Origin: Sesamum alatum
Taxonomy: Eukaryota; Streptophyta; Magnoliopsida; Lamiales; Pedaliaceae
Direction of reading: 5' to 3'
Assembly (NCBI GenBank): GCA_034509735.1
Contig: JACGWO010000002.1
Coordinates: 42,425,702-42,489,701, forward strand
DNA: 64,000 nt
Under the pieces are notes generated by a model that saw nothing but the letters and a program-made list of their open reading frames with translations, had not been told where the DNA came from and ran no database searches. Shown here piece by piece: positions 1-12,468 of the stretch (positions are counted from its first letter, which is position 1; each line of letters opens with the position of its first letter). Position numbers and translations under genes: made by a program.

Positions 1-903
1 AAAATGAATCATTTTGGGAGATCATAGGACTTAGTTATACAACAGGTCCATCAACAAGGGAGCAATTAGATTGGCAGCAAAGGTTCAACATCATCGAGGG
101 GCAGCTCAAGGACTACTCTACCTTCACAAGCACACCCGGCTGAGGATAATCCACCGAGACTTAAAACCCAGAACATATTACTTGATGAGAATATGAAACC
201 TAAGATTTCAGATTTTGGTCTAGCAAGAATTTTTAAGCAGAATGTAGATGAAGCTAACACGAACAGGCGTGTTGGGACCTAGTAAGTAACACATAAACTA
301 GTAACTTTCCTCGTTTATTTGTACGATTGTTTTCAATACTGAATATGACCTATAGTTCATTGTATGTTTAACAGTGGTTATATGGCCCCTGAGTACGCCA
401 TGCAGGGCATATTCTCTGTTAAATCAGATGTGTATAGTTTTGGAGTTTTAGTACTTGAGATTGTGAGTGGCCGGAGAATCAATAGCTTCCATCAAATTGA
501 AGGTCCTCTAAATCTGGTGGAATATGTAAGATTTTATTAAGATATGCTATGGTTTTATCACTTCCATTTTTCAGTAGACCTCTCAGAAAATGTAAATTAT
601 GGAACTATTTTGCAGGCTTGGGAGCTTTGGAGAAAAGATTCTGCAACAGAGCTCATGGTGAGGGCTTCATGCATTACAAATCAATTGCACAGATGCATTC
701 ATATCGGGCTTCTATGCGTTGAAAATCAAGCAGTCGATCGACCCACCATTGAAGACGTTATAATGATGTTAAAGAATGAAATGACGAGTTTGCCAGTGCC
801 CAAGAATCCATCATTTATCACAAGGAAAAGTATAGTTGAACAAAGTCTACCAAAGAAGTTATCAGCTAACGAACTCACAGTTTCCGAGTTAGGAGGAAGA
901 TAG
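1..903 (+). pseudogene. S-locus/CRK-type receptor-like kinase, 3' fragment, broken
   Basis: Translation shows the second half of a plant receptor-like Ser/Thr kinase domain: the HRDLK catalytic loop, the DFGLARIF segment, [11 protein letters not shown], the [16 protein letters not shown] helix and the IGLLCVE..DRPT end, with the usual C-terminal tail. Exons are about 1-281, 375-525 and 616-903 (stop 901-903); introns 282-374 and 526-615 have gtaag donors and cag acceptors. The first exon does not keep one frame: one base seems to be missing near 97-102 (just before the AAQGLLYLH helix) and another near 165-169 (inside HRDLK.QNILLDE). The 5' part lies outside the window. The family (G-type lectin or cysteine-rich RLKs) acts at the plasma membrane. 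With two frameshifts this copy is probably a pseudogene, unless they are sequence errors. Confidence 0.75.
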
Positions 904-990
904 TGTCGTATGGGCCGGTAATGAACTTACAGTTGCTTAAATAGAAGGAAGATAGTTCTTCGGCCTATAGATACAGATCAAGAATATATT

Positions 991-1831
991 TTTTTGTACG
1001 GGTGAATTGCAATTTACCCTCCTGTGTTAGGGAAAAATGGCAATTCACCCCCTGTGAATTTTTTTTTTTAGCAATTTACCCTCTAATGTTATAATAAAAG
1101 AAACAAAATGCCCCCCCTCACGCGAGCTGTGTAATACACGCGCTATTTATGTTTTTTTTTATTTCTATTTTTATTATCAACCCTTAGATCTTTTTTTTTT
1201 TTATAGATGAACGGCCCAAATTTAATTATATATATATAATTATATAAAAAATAAGTATTAATATATATTTTATAAAAGTATAATATATATATAATATTTA
1301 TACATATACACAATATATATATATGTGCAGACCAGTCCGGCAGCCATCCTCACCGTCACACCGTCGCCGGCCGGCGCCCCCTCTCTAAACCACCAGCGCC
1401 CTCCCCCCCCCCCCCCACCCGCCGATGTGCGCCTCTACCTCCGTCCGCCCCGCCTCTACACACTCCTCCCCCCACCCCTGCCTCCACCTTCGTCGCTCCC
1501 ACCAGCGCGCTCCTCCCCCGCCTCTGCGGCTCCTCCCCTCATCGCCGGCCGCCGCTTCCCCTCCTCTCAAATCGGCGGCCGAAGAAATTATTTTGTGAAA
1601 TTTTTAATTTTTTTACTAATATTATATGTATGTCTGTGTGTGTATATATTGTATGTATATGTATATATATAATCTATTTATTATAAATATTATTTTTATA
1701 TTTTGAATAAATGTGAGCCATAGATCTAATTTAAATAGATTTGAGCCATTTATTTACAAATCAATATAGACCGTTCGATCTAAATTAAGAAAGATGTAGG
1801 TCACTGATTTGATTATCAAAATCTCAACCGT

Positions 1832-1869
<38 letters not shown>

Positions 1870-2091
1870 AGATCTAATGGTCCTCATTTAGGGCATAAAA
1901 GTAATTTTATAAGAAAAAATGAAGAAAAATCGCAGATGACGCGCGTGTTGCACACCTCATGCCATAAGGGGGTATTTTGCTCCTTTTTCTAAAATAGAGG
2001 GAGGTAAATTGTTAAAAAAAAAATCATAGGGGGGTGAATTGTCTTTTTTCCCTAACATAGGAGGGTAAATTGCAATTTGCCCTTTTTGTAC
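991..2091. mobile_element. Non-autonomous Mutator-like (MULE) TIR element with GC-rich core
   Basis: The element spans 1000-2082 (1,083 bp) between perfect 9-bp direct repeats TTTTTGTAC at 991-999 and 2083-2091, the Mutator signature. The termini are long imperfect inverted repeats of roughly 100 bp: the left starts GGGTGAATTGCAATTTACCC, the right (reverse complement) GGGCAAATTGCAATTTACCC. Each terminus carries tandem variants of GCAATTTACCCTC. The arms are AT-rich, but about 1326-1585 is strongly GC- and C-rich, with a long C run near 1405. No transposase is visible. A 115-codon proline-rich frame (1325-1672) crosses the core but looks like a composition effect. The core could be captured host sequence (Pack-MULE style); its source is not recognised. 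Confidence 0.85.
1835..1864. repeat. (TA)n microsatellite
   Basis: Uninterrupted TA dinucleotide run of about 15 units inside the right arm of the Mutator-like element. Confidence 0.9.
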
Positions 2092-2389
2092 ATGAATTAT
2101 TTGTCATATTTATGTTGAGTTTTAACAAGATACTAAATTTTGATCAATTGATGACATTTTATGTCCAGAAAGTTTGTTAATTTCTTACAGTCTTGTAATG
2201 TTGCGGCATAGTGATGAACATATTAATAAAGAACTTGTAGTAGAACTGTAGTTCGTTTTCCCTTCCCAGATACTGTTACACTATACATATTATTTTTCCA
2301 GATTCTAAGGTAATAAAAGTTGCATTTAAACATCCTCAAAGATATCATGCTAAAAGACTAAAACTTATGGAGATTTTCAGGACTGGAAA

Positions 2390-2583
2390 ATGTATAAAAA
2401 TCCACTAACAACCGTATTTGAGACGAACAAACTTGTTGGATCCAATTATGCTGATTGGTTTAGGAGTCTCAAAATTGTTTTGGACTCGGAGAACCGTTCT
2501 TATATGCTGGACAGGCTTCCTCCTGATGAGCTTCCTGAAGTTTTGACCCGACCAACAAAGAACGTGAGACGTTCAACCGGTTA
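2390..2583 (+). pseudogene. Ty1/copia gag N-terminal fragment
   Basis: A 64-codon frame with the pattern typical of the start of plant copia gag: an F.TNKLVGSNYADW segment, then R.LKIVLDSE and Y.LD.LPP. The frame stops at 2582-2584 and no other gag, integrase or reverse transcriptase sequence follows, so this is an isolated remnant. The flanks 2092-2389 and 2584-3060 show nothing else I recognise except a short CT/CA-rich stretch near 2700. Confidence 0.6.
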
Positions 2584-3214
2584 GACAGTGTCCCTTCAGG
2601 CTTTTCCGGGCACTCCTCCAGTTTGTCTTACTAGAAAGAGCATATCTTAAGGACCATAGTAGAGGCAATGGTGGAGAATTCAAAGATATAAAACAATCAC
2701 TCTCTCTCTCTCACACATACTCATGTGTCTGTGTGTGAGAAAGAAACTATATTTGGAAGCAACCATTTCTTTCTCTTGCCGTTTGTCCTTAGGAATTTCA
2801 GTATCCCTGGAAGGAGTAGAATTGTTTAATAAAAAGATATCTCCTGGCATAAATTAAGCAGTTCAGACAATACTTTCTTTCTTTGTGCTCATGCAATATT
2901 AGACTAATGCTGTTTGTTTATTCTAAAATTTTGGTTGTTAACTGTCATATGGAATAACATCAAGATTCGCAATTATGCCAAACGCCCTGTAATGCATATG
3001 AACAGAGTGAACAAACCGAGGTTTTTCTAGTTCTCTTGTAAGTTTCACAACCAGCTGTTCATGCTATTACAACCTCAGCCAATTCCTATAAACCTGTCAT
3101 CTTTAACACTTTGTTCTACAACTGCTAAAAACTCCACAAGAAACACACATTTTTTCCTCTTAACATATCTTTCCACTAGAAGTTTTCCAGGGAATTTGCT
3201 GTTTCAGGTGAGTA

Positions 3215-5390
3215 ATGGCAGATTTGAGTCCTCAGATTCAAGAACGGCCAAAAGACAGGCTGGAGGCCGACACGCCTACACCAGATGTCCACAGTGTGGC
3301 AATGAAAATCCAGCGGGCCCGAGACGTCTACAAAGCATATGGAGGGATTGAAGATAAGCCCACAAAGGGTGAAGTTATGGTCTGGTATTTGTATGGACAG
3401 TGTTCGTACTTTGTGCACACTGTCCTCATTCCTATCGTCTTTCCACTTATCATCAGCCAAACAGTGCGTGATCCACCGGAGCCTCAGCAAGGTTGGTTGA
3501 GGAGTCATAAGGATCTGCAGTGCAAGCAGAGTGAAATGCAACTGTAAGTTCCAAATAGTTAAACTATTTTGTTTCATGAATTTGAGGGGCTGATGGTGCG
3601 GTGACGGTGTCTTTGAACGAAAAATGAAAGAAAATGGAGAGAAAATAAGTTGTAATAACAGTTTTCTGGTTTTGGACATCAATACTATGGTACTAACATG
3701 CTGCAGAATGGATTTTCTGTTATAAACTATATTCCATCTTCTAGTTCATTCAACATATACACGTTATGTGTATAAGGACAACATCATGTATTTTATTTTT
3801 AGAAATATTATATACACGTGATATGTGTATGTTGAATGGAGTAGAATATGGAATAGACTTTGCAACATAAAAATTCGATCCGAACATACTGGTCAGTAGT
3901 GGTCATGTAATGTAGAACTGAGAACAAGTTTCTTGTCGAATTGAGAACTATCTCCATGCTTGATCACAGATATGAAGGACTGGTGCACAAGGCAATCAAA
4001 CTTGGTGCCAACAATTTCTCCCCATTAGAATGGACTTCAATTTCTTGGATCACAGGACTGATTCTTTCAGCACCTATACTTGGCATCGTTTCAGTTCTGC
4101 TAGACTACAGCCACTATCAGCAACTTATCGCGGGTGCAGCCACAGGCATAGGAGCTCTCTTCTGTCTCCCAGCCGGGTTTTTCAGGAAATCATGGATCTT
4201 TCCACCGTACATTGCTGCCATTGTGGCAGCAAACACCATCGTTGGAGCAGCCCACGCCCGCCACCTTGGCCTAATGATCCGCGGATTCACAGGCTCTACA
4301 ATCCCAAAACGCCAGTTCCCGAACAGAAGATCATTTGCAAGCTGGCTGTCCCTGTACTCAACAGCAGCCGGCTGCTTGGGAGCTGCCATCATGGCTTCCT
4401 TTACATACCATATGCTCAGGCACTCAGACCAATTCACTGCTTTATGGGTTGTTTCCATATTCAGTGGCCTGAAATGGGGTCTAGGAATGATTCACATTTT
4501 CAGCACAAACAGAGCTACTGCAAGTTTCACCGATTCACAGTCAAATCCTGCTCCCATAACCCACATCGTGTCGATTTTCAGATATCCACATGCAGCAGGG
4601 AGTCTAGCCGGTGTCTTCCTTTCATCTTTCACGACGATGTGCATCTTTGGAGCAGGATTGCTCTATGCGATCGGATATCTTTGCATAGAAACAAAGCATA
4701 TTTTGTTTCTATGGCTGATATATTTCTTGGTCCCTTTGGTTTCTCTTCCACTGGCGCATCCATTGCAGCAAATCATGAAGTCGGATGCTGAGAAAATGCA
4801 GCTTCTTGGCTTCATACTGTCATCTTTAACATCAGGCTTCGGATTCTATTACCAAGGAAGTACTTGGAGAATAGGCCATCTGCTTCTCTTTGCAGCTATA
4901 CAAGGCACTTCAACAGGTTCACTGCAATCTTTTCAAGTTACAGAGATCAAACGAACGTTATTCAAGAATAGTATGTAGCTGTAAATGTGTAATCGCTTCA
5001 GCATTTGTGCTACTAACCGTTTCTCTCGTTTTGACAGGCTTACTGCATGCATTCGGGAGGGTTCTATGGTTGGATTGTTCTCCGGCAGGTAAAGAAGGCG
5101 CATTTTCCGTGTGGTTTTCGTGGGCACGAGCACTGGGAGCATGTGCAGGATTTGCACTGGCAACAGCCATGCCTGGAGAAGTTGGCAAGGCATTTGGAGT
5201 TTCATTTTGTGCCGGAGTTGTTGGAATGATTGTCTTAATTTTTGGAAATATCAGCAGCTTCAGAGGGGCCAAAGCAGCTGGCCATGTAATCAAAAGTGAG
5301 AAGAACTCCCCTGATCATGGATTGGATGATGATCATGTGAAGGGGTCAGTTACCACAGAAGTTCTACCTCAAGGCAAGGTTGATGTTTAA
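3215..5390 (+). CDS. Multipass membrane protein, MFS/Atg22-like
   Basis: Three coding exons: 3215-3543, 3970-4916 and 5038-5390 (stop 5388-5390). The phases agree (2 then 1) and the product is 542 residues. Intron 1 is gtaagt..cacag, intron 2 gttcac..gacag. The first ~70 residues are hydrophilic and contain a GGIEDKPTKGEV segment just before the first membrane segment. About 10-12 hydrophobic stretches follow, with a loop near the middle (FTGSTIPKRQFPNRRSFASW), and a charged C-terminal tail. The layout and the conserved N-terminal segment match plant proteins annotated as major facilitator / Atg22-like transporters; substrate and membrane are unknown. The ATG at 3215 is the first one in frame with the conserved segment, and a splice-like cag sits just upstream (3203-3208), so a 5'UTR intron is possible. 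It is convergent with the bL35m gene. The family name is from memory, so moderate confidence on function and high on coding. Confidence 0.8.
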
Positions 5391-6094
5391 GAACTGCATT
5401 TGTTTTTCCCTTTTTTTGTTTGGGCTTTTCCCTTGATGTACTTAATAAGTCGTATTAATCTGATAATTCTTTCATAGTGGGATTTCTTGCATGATAGAGA
5501 AGAAAGTGAAATTCTTACACAAATAGAAGCAAGAATGAAGCAATGTTTTACTTCTACAAGTGATGCAGTACATTGTACAATTCTTACACAAATATATGCT
5601 CTCGAGAAAATCGACCATTGTCTGTCCATGTTAACAAGATTTTTGCTCAATAGTTTCATTAAAATATTCATATTAATCAGGTTTAGCATAAAACTAATAG
5701 CCTGTAATACATTCACAGCAAAGCTAATATATTTCAAAAGTTCAATAACCATGTATTGGATTAGTCTTGTAACAAATGTAAAATGTACTGCAGTCACTCT
5801 ATAGAAGTCTGGTAGCAATATCTAAGTCTATTTGGCACTCAAAAGTGCATGTCCACTACTTGAATCACTAAATGAGAAATGAACTACATCACAGTAGTAA
5901 AGAGCACCAGCTGATGTGCAATTGTCCACAACAAACGAAATCCATCGCGCAATTAGAAAAACTCTAACCAACTGAATATGAGATGGCATCCTATGGAAAT
6001 GATGGGCTGCAGTGATTCTGAGACGTGAAGCATCTAAGAGTAGTTAAATAAGTGGGATTTTAGTGAGAAATGAGGCAGCTGCAGCAGAAACGCT
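5391..6094. other. Convergent intergenic region
   Basis: About 700 bases between the stop codons of two convergent genes, so mostly 3'UTRs and their overlap. No RNA gene or clear transposon seen. The phrase ATTCTTACACAAATA occurs twice (near 5512 and 5580). Confidence 0.5.
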
Positions 6095-7579
6095 TCAACC
6101 GCAGAAGTTGAGCTTCTTCATTACTTTTGCATAAGCCAAAGGGACTATACCAGGTTGTCTGAGGCGACGTTTGGACTTCTTAGACTGCAATCAGAGACAG
6201 ATTAGCTATATGCCATGGAGTCTTAGTCAGGTTAACAGTTTCAAACTTCAACAGCAACCTCAAAAGTAGATTAGGGGCATAATGAATGTCGAAAAAAAGG
6301 AAATTCAAGCCACACTTGACTACATAGAAAATATGTCCGAAAGTTTAATATTCGTGATTGTTTTCTTGGATCCAAAAGGCAAGCCAAGTCAAAAGCATAG
6401 GTGAGAAATATGAATAAATTTGAAAGCATCAGTGTTCAGAAGTTGCAACTAGACGTCCATAAATGAAAGGACAACTAGAAAGAATACTCGATAAAAATAA
6501 AAAATAAAAAAAAAAAAAGAACAGAAAAATCAAATGAATAGACCATAATCTTTAGGAGGTGGGGTTCTATAGAACTTGATGAACTATTGGATTATCTCAC
6601 CAGACAGTCTCAACTCTTCTTAAGACTGAGGAAATCTGTCACCAGCAGCACAATAATTTCAGCAAGTCAAGGGCAATTTACACTCAGAACAGCCAAAATT
6701 TCAGATTGTAGCCCGTAAGATCAATGCAATGTTTGAACTTAAGAAACAAAAACAAAGTTCCAAGAAACATGCTTCAGGAGCCCATTTCACAATATGCCAA
6801 TTGTAATATCTACTCGTTTCCTCTGAGATGAAAAATGACAAACCTTTAAGTGTGCATTATGTCTCTTCCCCTCCTTCCAGCGCCTGATTTGCCCATCATG
6901 CATTATCCTAAACCTCCCTTTAAAAGACCTAATAAACAAAATCAAATCAGCAATCTGCAACACTGCTTGAGAATTTATGTTAACGAAATACAGAGCATAC
7001 CCAGTCAAGGGTATCATATACTCACGAGTAGCATTTAATTTTGATTTTTTTCACTTTGGAAGTAACTGGGGTCATTGGCTTCCTACTCTTTAACTTCCTT
7101 TTCCTCTGCTTGGCGGTGATGTGCCGCACTTGGATCAACTGAAAAACAGCAACACAGTAGGAGAAAAAAGGAGAAAGATCTACAGAACCAAAACCCAAGA
7201 AAACTTTTGTTCTCTCAAAATTTCAGCTTAACTGCGTTAAATCTAAACACTTGCATATGGAAGGTACAACAATCTCATGAGCAAAAGCACACAACCTGCA
7301 AGAAAACAACAGGACATGGAGAGCAAAATGTAAACTTACAGAGATAGGAGAGTAAGAGAAATTGGAAGGGAAAGAAGAGCCATTGAGCCGGGGCGTAAAG
7401 TAGGAGGAAATCACGGCATGGGTATTAATGCGGGGTCTGTGGAGTAAACTCGGAGAAGAGTGAAGCAGACGATCGGAATAGAACGAGTAGCCGCGGCGGT
7501 GGTGGCGGAGATGGTGGGACTGCGGAGTGGCATGATGGGCTGCGAGGGAGCGGAGCCTCCAGCACCATCTCTGCAACAT
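6095..7579 (-). CDS. Mitochondrial large-subunit ribosomal protein bL35m
   Basis: Four exons on the minus strand: 7340-7579, 7026-7138, 6844-6928 and 6095-6184 (stop 6095-6097), with phases 0, 2 and 0 and a product of 175 residues. Residues 1-80 are Arg/His/Ser-rich with few acidic residues, as in a mitochondrial targeting region. The ribosomal L35 domain starts at the beginning of exon 2: RHITAKQRKRKLKSRKPMTP, then VTSKVKKIK; exon 3 has MHDGQIRRWKEGKRHNAHLK and exon 4 SKKSKRRLR followed by a PLAYAKVMKKLNF tail. This is the plant organellar bL35 pattern. I chose the ATG at 7579 because the protein then begins LQRWCWRLRSL like a presequence; an in-frame upstream ATG at 7672 exists. Nuclear gene, product acts in the mitochondrial ribosome. 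No breaks seen. Confidence 0.85.
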
Positions 7580-7699
7580 TCCTGCCTGATTTTGGGAAGC
7601 AGCAATTGGGATTTTGGAACGGCGGGGCCGGAGAGGACAGAGGACTGACCGATGACTAGTTTTGTAATTCACTACATTTACACACTATGTGGTGATTGT

Positions 7700-7935
7700 T
7701 TGTTTATTCAAATCATTTTTTTTTTCATAATTATAAAAATCGTCCCTGATAATTAAAAAATAAAAATAATTTAAGTAATAATGATACCGTTTTGGATATG
7801 TGTAATTTTTTAAAAATTATGGGTGTAAATGATATTGACATTTTTTGATGGGTGTATGCGTAATTATCTAAAATATAGGGATAATTTGTGTAAACAGACT
7901 ATAAGTCGGGGTGTAAATGTGTCCCTAAATTAAAG
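7700..7935. repeat. Degenerate TIR/MITE remnant
   Basis: AT-rich stretch ending in a phrase (GGTGTAAATGTGTCCCT near 7913-7926) like the right ends of other small elements here (10065-10082, 61520-61543), with the internal phrase TGTGTAAACAGACTATAA also seen in those elements. No clean left end or target duplication was found. Confidence 0.4.
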
Positions 7936-8004
7936 AAACGGAAGTACAGAAATAAGCCATAGGCTTGCTTAATTGGTAAAGTTGACGTCTCATAACAAAA
8001 ATGT

Positions 8005-8262
8005 TAAATTACGTTGATAATCCCTACGATTAGACCAAATTACACAAATACCATATATCTTTTAAAAATTACAGCTACATCTCCTAGGATGTGTTGGTGT
8101 AATATTTTTTCAAGGTATTTGTATAAGCTTTATCTTTGAATAAAGGATGTAGTTGTAATTACAATTATAACTTTGGGGGTTGTAGTTGTAATTTCGCAAA
8201 ATATTGAGTGTTTTTGTATTTTGGTCTAACTTTGCGGGTGTCAAAGTAATTTATGCTAACAA
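8005..8262. repeat. MITE-like inverted repeat
   Basis: Left arm reads ..ATTAGACCAAATTACACAAA.. and the right arm, reverse complemented, ..GTTAGACCAAAATACAAAAA..; both continue with related AATTACA(A)CTACA phrases. About 260 bp, no coding capacity. The ends and target duplication are unclear. Confidence 0.5.
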
Positions 8263-8446
8263 AAAACATTGTGTATATATGTCTATTCATGTAGCAATTC
8301 ATGGTTTCTTTGTTTTGCTTCTACCTATCGTTGTTTTAAATTATTGATGTACTAAGTATGTTTTTGAACATGTAATGGCGCACCATTTGAATAAGTACAA
8401 AGAACAATCTAATTTATTTATCATTGTATCATACATATTACCGATA

Positions 8447-10742
8447 TTAGGAAGTATCAAGTGCTTTGCACGTGTAGAAACATATTTTTAGATGTGATTA
8501 TATAATTTATTAATCACAAAAAATATTAAACTTACAATTTTATTTATTTTTGTATTACTGAATCATTAGTATATAATTATATTTTTCTTAAATGATAATA
8601 ATTGTTTTACTCTATGAGAAAACAATTGAATTTGTTATTTGTAACTCACTTCTAAATTTAATTGACAAAATTTAACGAAGTCCCTTATTTTTGGATCTTT
8701 ATATATGAAATTGTTGTTTAATAAAAATCAATTATGTTTTATTAAAAGTGTTTTTTTAATGTCTATTTTGCTAGAATGTATCACGTGTGTTGCACGTGTA
8801 GAAACATATATTTATATATTTAGAAGTGAATATATCACTTATTAGCTACAAAAAATATTAAGTTCGTAATTTATTTATATTTATATCATGGAAACATTAG
8901 TATATAAAATTATATTTTCAAAAAAAAGTTAATAATTATCGTTTTAAAGCCATTTAGTTATATTATTTGTAGTTCCCTTCTAAATTTACATGATACTATT
9001 AAACAAAAAAATTAACCCTTAAAATTGAAATTTCATTTTGTATTTTCTAATTATTATATTTGATGATCTTGTATTAGAATAAATTAGTGCAAAGTAAAAT
9101 ATATTATATAAAACAATTCAATATTAAAAGAAACTTAATTAGTCAAAATCCCTTATTTTTGGATTTTTATAAGGAATTTCAATTTAATAAAATTTATTTT
9201 TTATTTATAGCTTTATTTTTGGCAATTTGCTATGTTTTTAATTTTATTTCTTTTTATTATATTATTTATGTGTATGATACTTTTTTTATTTTACTATCAT
9301 ATCCTGGTGTCTTTTATTTTTAAATTATTGATGTGAAATGATTTTACTTATTTGTATTATTATACCTGCATTAGGAAAAATAAAAAAAGGAGTAAAAGTA
9401 CAATCTAAAAAGAACTATCGAATATTATTATTATTAGAAAAATCAATTAGTTCAAAGTTACTCATTTTAAAAATTTTAACTGACTTCTATAATAAAATTG
9501 AGGTTTTTTATTTAGAATTTTCTAATATTTATTCGTTTTTTCTTTTTTCTTTATGTTTTAAAGTTTGAATTAGTATATATTTACATCTTACTCATATATT
9601 ATTTATTTTAGTTAATTTTTTTAGTGCCTGGGTAAATTAGTTTTTTCTTTTTAAATTTAAAATTGTTCCTAGAAAATTAACATTAAAATTTATTTGCTTA
9701 TTTATAGTTTAGAATATATTATTCATTCTTTAAGTAATTCAGATAAATAAGGAAACTAGGTACGTTTCCACTTTGATAGATTTTTGTTCTTATAACTAAT
9801 TCTTATTTAGGGATAATTATATTTACACCCCCTAACATGCTATTTACAGAGATCACCACTATCTTTTAGATAATTACACATATACCACCAGAAACGTCAA
9901 ATTTGTTTACACAACTATCCTTGATTTTTGAAAAATTACACATACACGCCTAAAAATGTCAACATCATTACATAACTACCCATATTCTTTGGCTTTTAGG
10001 GGTGATTTCTGTATCTATGCAAAAAGCAGGGGTGGAATGTGTAAACAGATCATAAATCAATTGGTGTAAAAGTAACTATCCCTCTATTTTATAATTGAAA
10101 AGAGTAACTCAGTAAGAATATGAATGTCTTTGGACAATAGGAATGAACACACATGAGATTCTCACTATTATATATATAATCATAAGTTGCACTTAATAGT
10201 AGTATTTTATCTCCGTTATATTATTGGTAAAAATCAAAAGTACATGAAAGTATAATCTCAAAAATATTTTCTACTACTAATATTAAAAAAAAATCAATTA
10301 GCCGTGTTAATTTTTTCGAAAGCATTTCTAATTTAATGAGATTGATAAATTTTATTGAAAGTTTCATTATATTTATTCCTTGTATATATTGTTTTTTATG
10401 TTTAGTATTTTCTGTATTATTCCAATACTTTTCATTTTAAATTATATCGTGCCTTAGTAAAATAATATTTTTAAAGTAATTAAAAATATCTTCTAACAAA
10501 GTAATCATGTAGACATATTATGAGCCTATTCTTTTTAGTAGGATACATTTACCATTGTCCAAGTAGATTAGAGGTATTATGACTCTTAAATGGTCTTATT
10601 TTGATATAAACTATTCTTTTATAAATAATTTGTATTTATTATTAAAAATATAACTTAAGTAAGGGTATGAATGTCTTTTCACAATGGAAAACAAACACAT
10701 GAGAGATTCACACTTTTATATATAAAATATAGATATTATAGA
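8447..10742 (-). mobile_element. Decayed Helitron(s), minus strand, with duplicated ends
   Basis: Read on the minus strand, the 5' end near 10742 starts TCTATAATATCTATA, typical of plant Helitrons, and the 3' end at 8447 reads ACGTGCAAAGCACTTGATACTTCCTAA: a GTGC/GCAC hairpin a few bases before CTAA. The flanks are A (8446) and T (10743), fitting A/T insertion. A second, similar 3' end lies at 8771 (hairpin, then CTAG), about 320 bp away, and a second 5'-type region lies near 10120-10180. This suggests a related Helitron nested or tandem in the first. The inside is AT-rich with no Rep/helicase seen; two short frames (9087-9323, 9338-9568) look like chance. A MULE-type MITE (9810-10082) lies inside. 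Confidence 0.45.
9801..10091. mobile_element. MULE-type MITE
   Basis: The element 9810-10082 (273 bp) starts GGGATAATTATATTTACACC and ends GGTGTAAAAGTAACTATCCC, near-perfect inverted ends. Flanking 9-mers TCTTATTTA (9801-9809) and TCTATTTTA (10083-10091) match at 7 of 9 positions, suggesting an old 9-bp duplication. No coding capacity. Confidence 0.6.
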
Positions 10743-12111
10743 TATAAGATGATGGAACACAATAAAGCAACAAAAACTATGTATTTCACATAATATCTCT
10801 ATCAATGATAAATAAGCATTTTATTTCAGTATCATCGTATCTCAAAAATATTCTCAAATATTTAAAAATTACAACAACATTGTCTCAATAAACATAACCC
10901 ATTTTCTTAAAAAAAAAGTTTCGTACTAAGATATACGAAACATTAATCACGTTCAAGAAATATTAACATACATATATAGTAAAAATGAAGTTTTGTATTA
11001 ATAAAATACGAAGTTTGCAAGCAAGTTTGGTTTTTTAGGAATTAACTTACAAGTATGGGATCATTATAATAATTTTAATTTACAAGTAAGTTTTAGGGGT
11101 GTTTGAAAATTTATATAGTACAACGGGTGTTTGACTACCACCCCGTAGTAGGAGGAGCAAAGTGAATTTAACTCTAAAATTATGGATAATTACATAGCCA
11201 TTTCTTGAGATTTGGAGCAATTATATGAAACTTTCTGTCATTTGAAAAATTAAAACTAGCGTTCTTGGCGTTTGTTTTCAATCCGACGAATTAATCCATC
11301 CGTTAGTTAAAATTCACCAAATTTATTGATATTAACAATAAAATTCAATAACAATTCATATTTACCTCAACTAATTTATTACTATTTTATTACGTGTTAA
11401 ACAAAACTTTTTTCTATCCAGACAAAGATCACGAGTCCAAACACCACCTTTTAACATAATTTGGGACCCCACTTTAGTAGAAGCTAATGGCCGTACGATC
11501 TACTTTCCATGGAATGAGACTGCTCTTTCTTGTCCAGCCAACACCTTCTTTTCTTTTTTGGAACAGTACGTCGTCGTTTATATTCCCTAATTTATGACTT
11601 CTTAATAAGACTCTAGCCTAGACTCTCCACCAAACCCTACTCACTATCTCCTATTATTATATACTTTACATTTTATTTAAATAGTCATCGTGATGCATCG
11701 TTTCTGCATGCAAAATATATAAAATAATACGTCATATTAAAAAATTAAAACTTTTTTTTTTTCAATCGACGTGGATGAAAGTGTTGTGTTCTCCTTCACC
11801 TAATCTACTTTAAGCCTCATAAGTATGGATTGTTCTCTAGCCAATCATATTTCAAGCGATTTTTATCATTATCTCTGATATCGATTCATCGCGAATTTAA
11901 TTCGTCTTACGATTTTACAGAACCATGGTATATCAAGATGTTCAAGAAACCAATGTAGGATGAAAGTACAAAGTTGTGTGCATAAGTAAAGGAAATTAAA
12001 ATTAGGATGATTATGTGGTGACTATGGGTACAATTTTGATTATGGAATCAAAATTCATGTATTTTTTTATAGGAAAAATAATAGAATTAAATTTATTATA
12101 CGACGAATATA
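10743..12111. other. Gene-free AT-rich stretch with repeat fragments
   Basis: No gene seen. About 11170-11410 matches one arm of the inverted-repeat element at 24210-24655 (phrases such as GTTAAAATTCACCAAATTTA). About 11683-11700 on the minus strand reads GCATGCAGAAACGATGC then ATCACGATGACTATT, resembling the 3' end of the Helitron at 50316 with a mutated CTAG. The rest is featureless. Confidence 0.4.
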
Positions 12112-12431
12112 TTATATTTAGGGTTAAAATACACATTGCCTCCTAAAGTATTGTTTAACATTTATCCCTTAAATTAACAAAAGTAACACTTACCATCTGA
12201 TTTGATAAAATTGCTCATTGTACTTTGAATAATTATATTATTCTTAATATATTTAACTTTTTAGATAAAAATGAGTAATTACATATCCATTTTTAAATAT
12301 ATTTTCTTTAAAGAATATGATAAATTATATCTGTTCATTTTTTTTCTATAACTTTTTAATTTTTGGTTAAGCATATATATTGTCGATTTCTTTTCAAAAG
12401 TGTATATGAGTTGTTGGGATATTATATTTCT

Positions 12432-12468
<37 letters not shown>

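Noticed and set aside
1325..1672. Proline-rich open frame in the Mutator-like element
   Set aside because: Composition-driven by C runs; no domain, no introns and no start context that supports a gene.
7956..8000. Box-A-like GCTTGCTTAATTGGTAAAG as a tRNA or SINE head
   Set aside because: No box B at the right distance.
8260..10745. CRISPR-like or satellite array in the AT-rich gap
   Set aside because: The repeats are two copies only and fit Helitron ends; no regular spacers.
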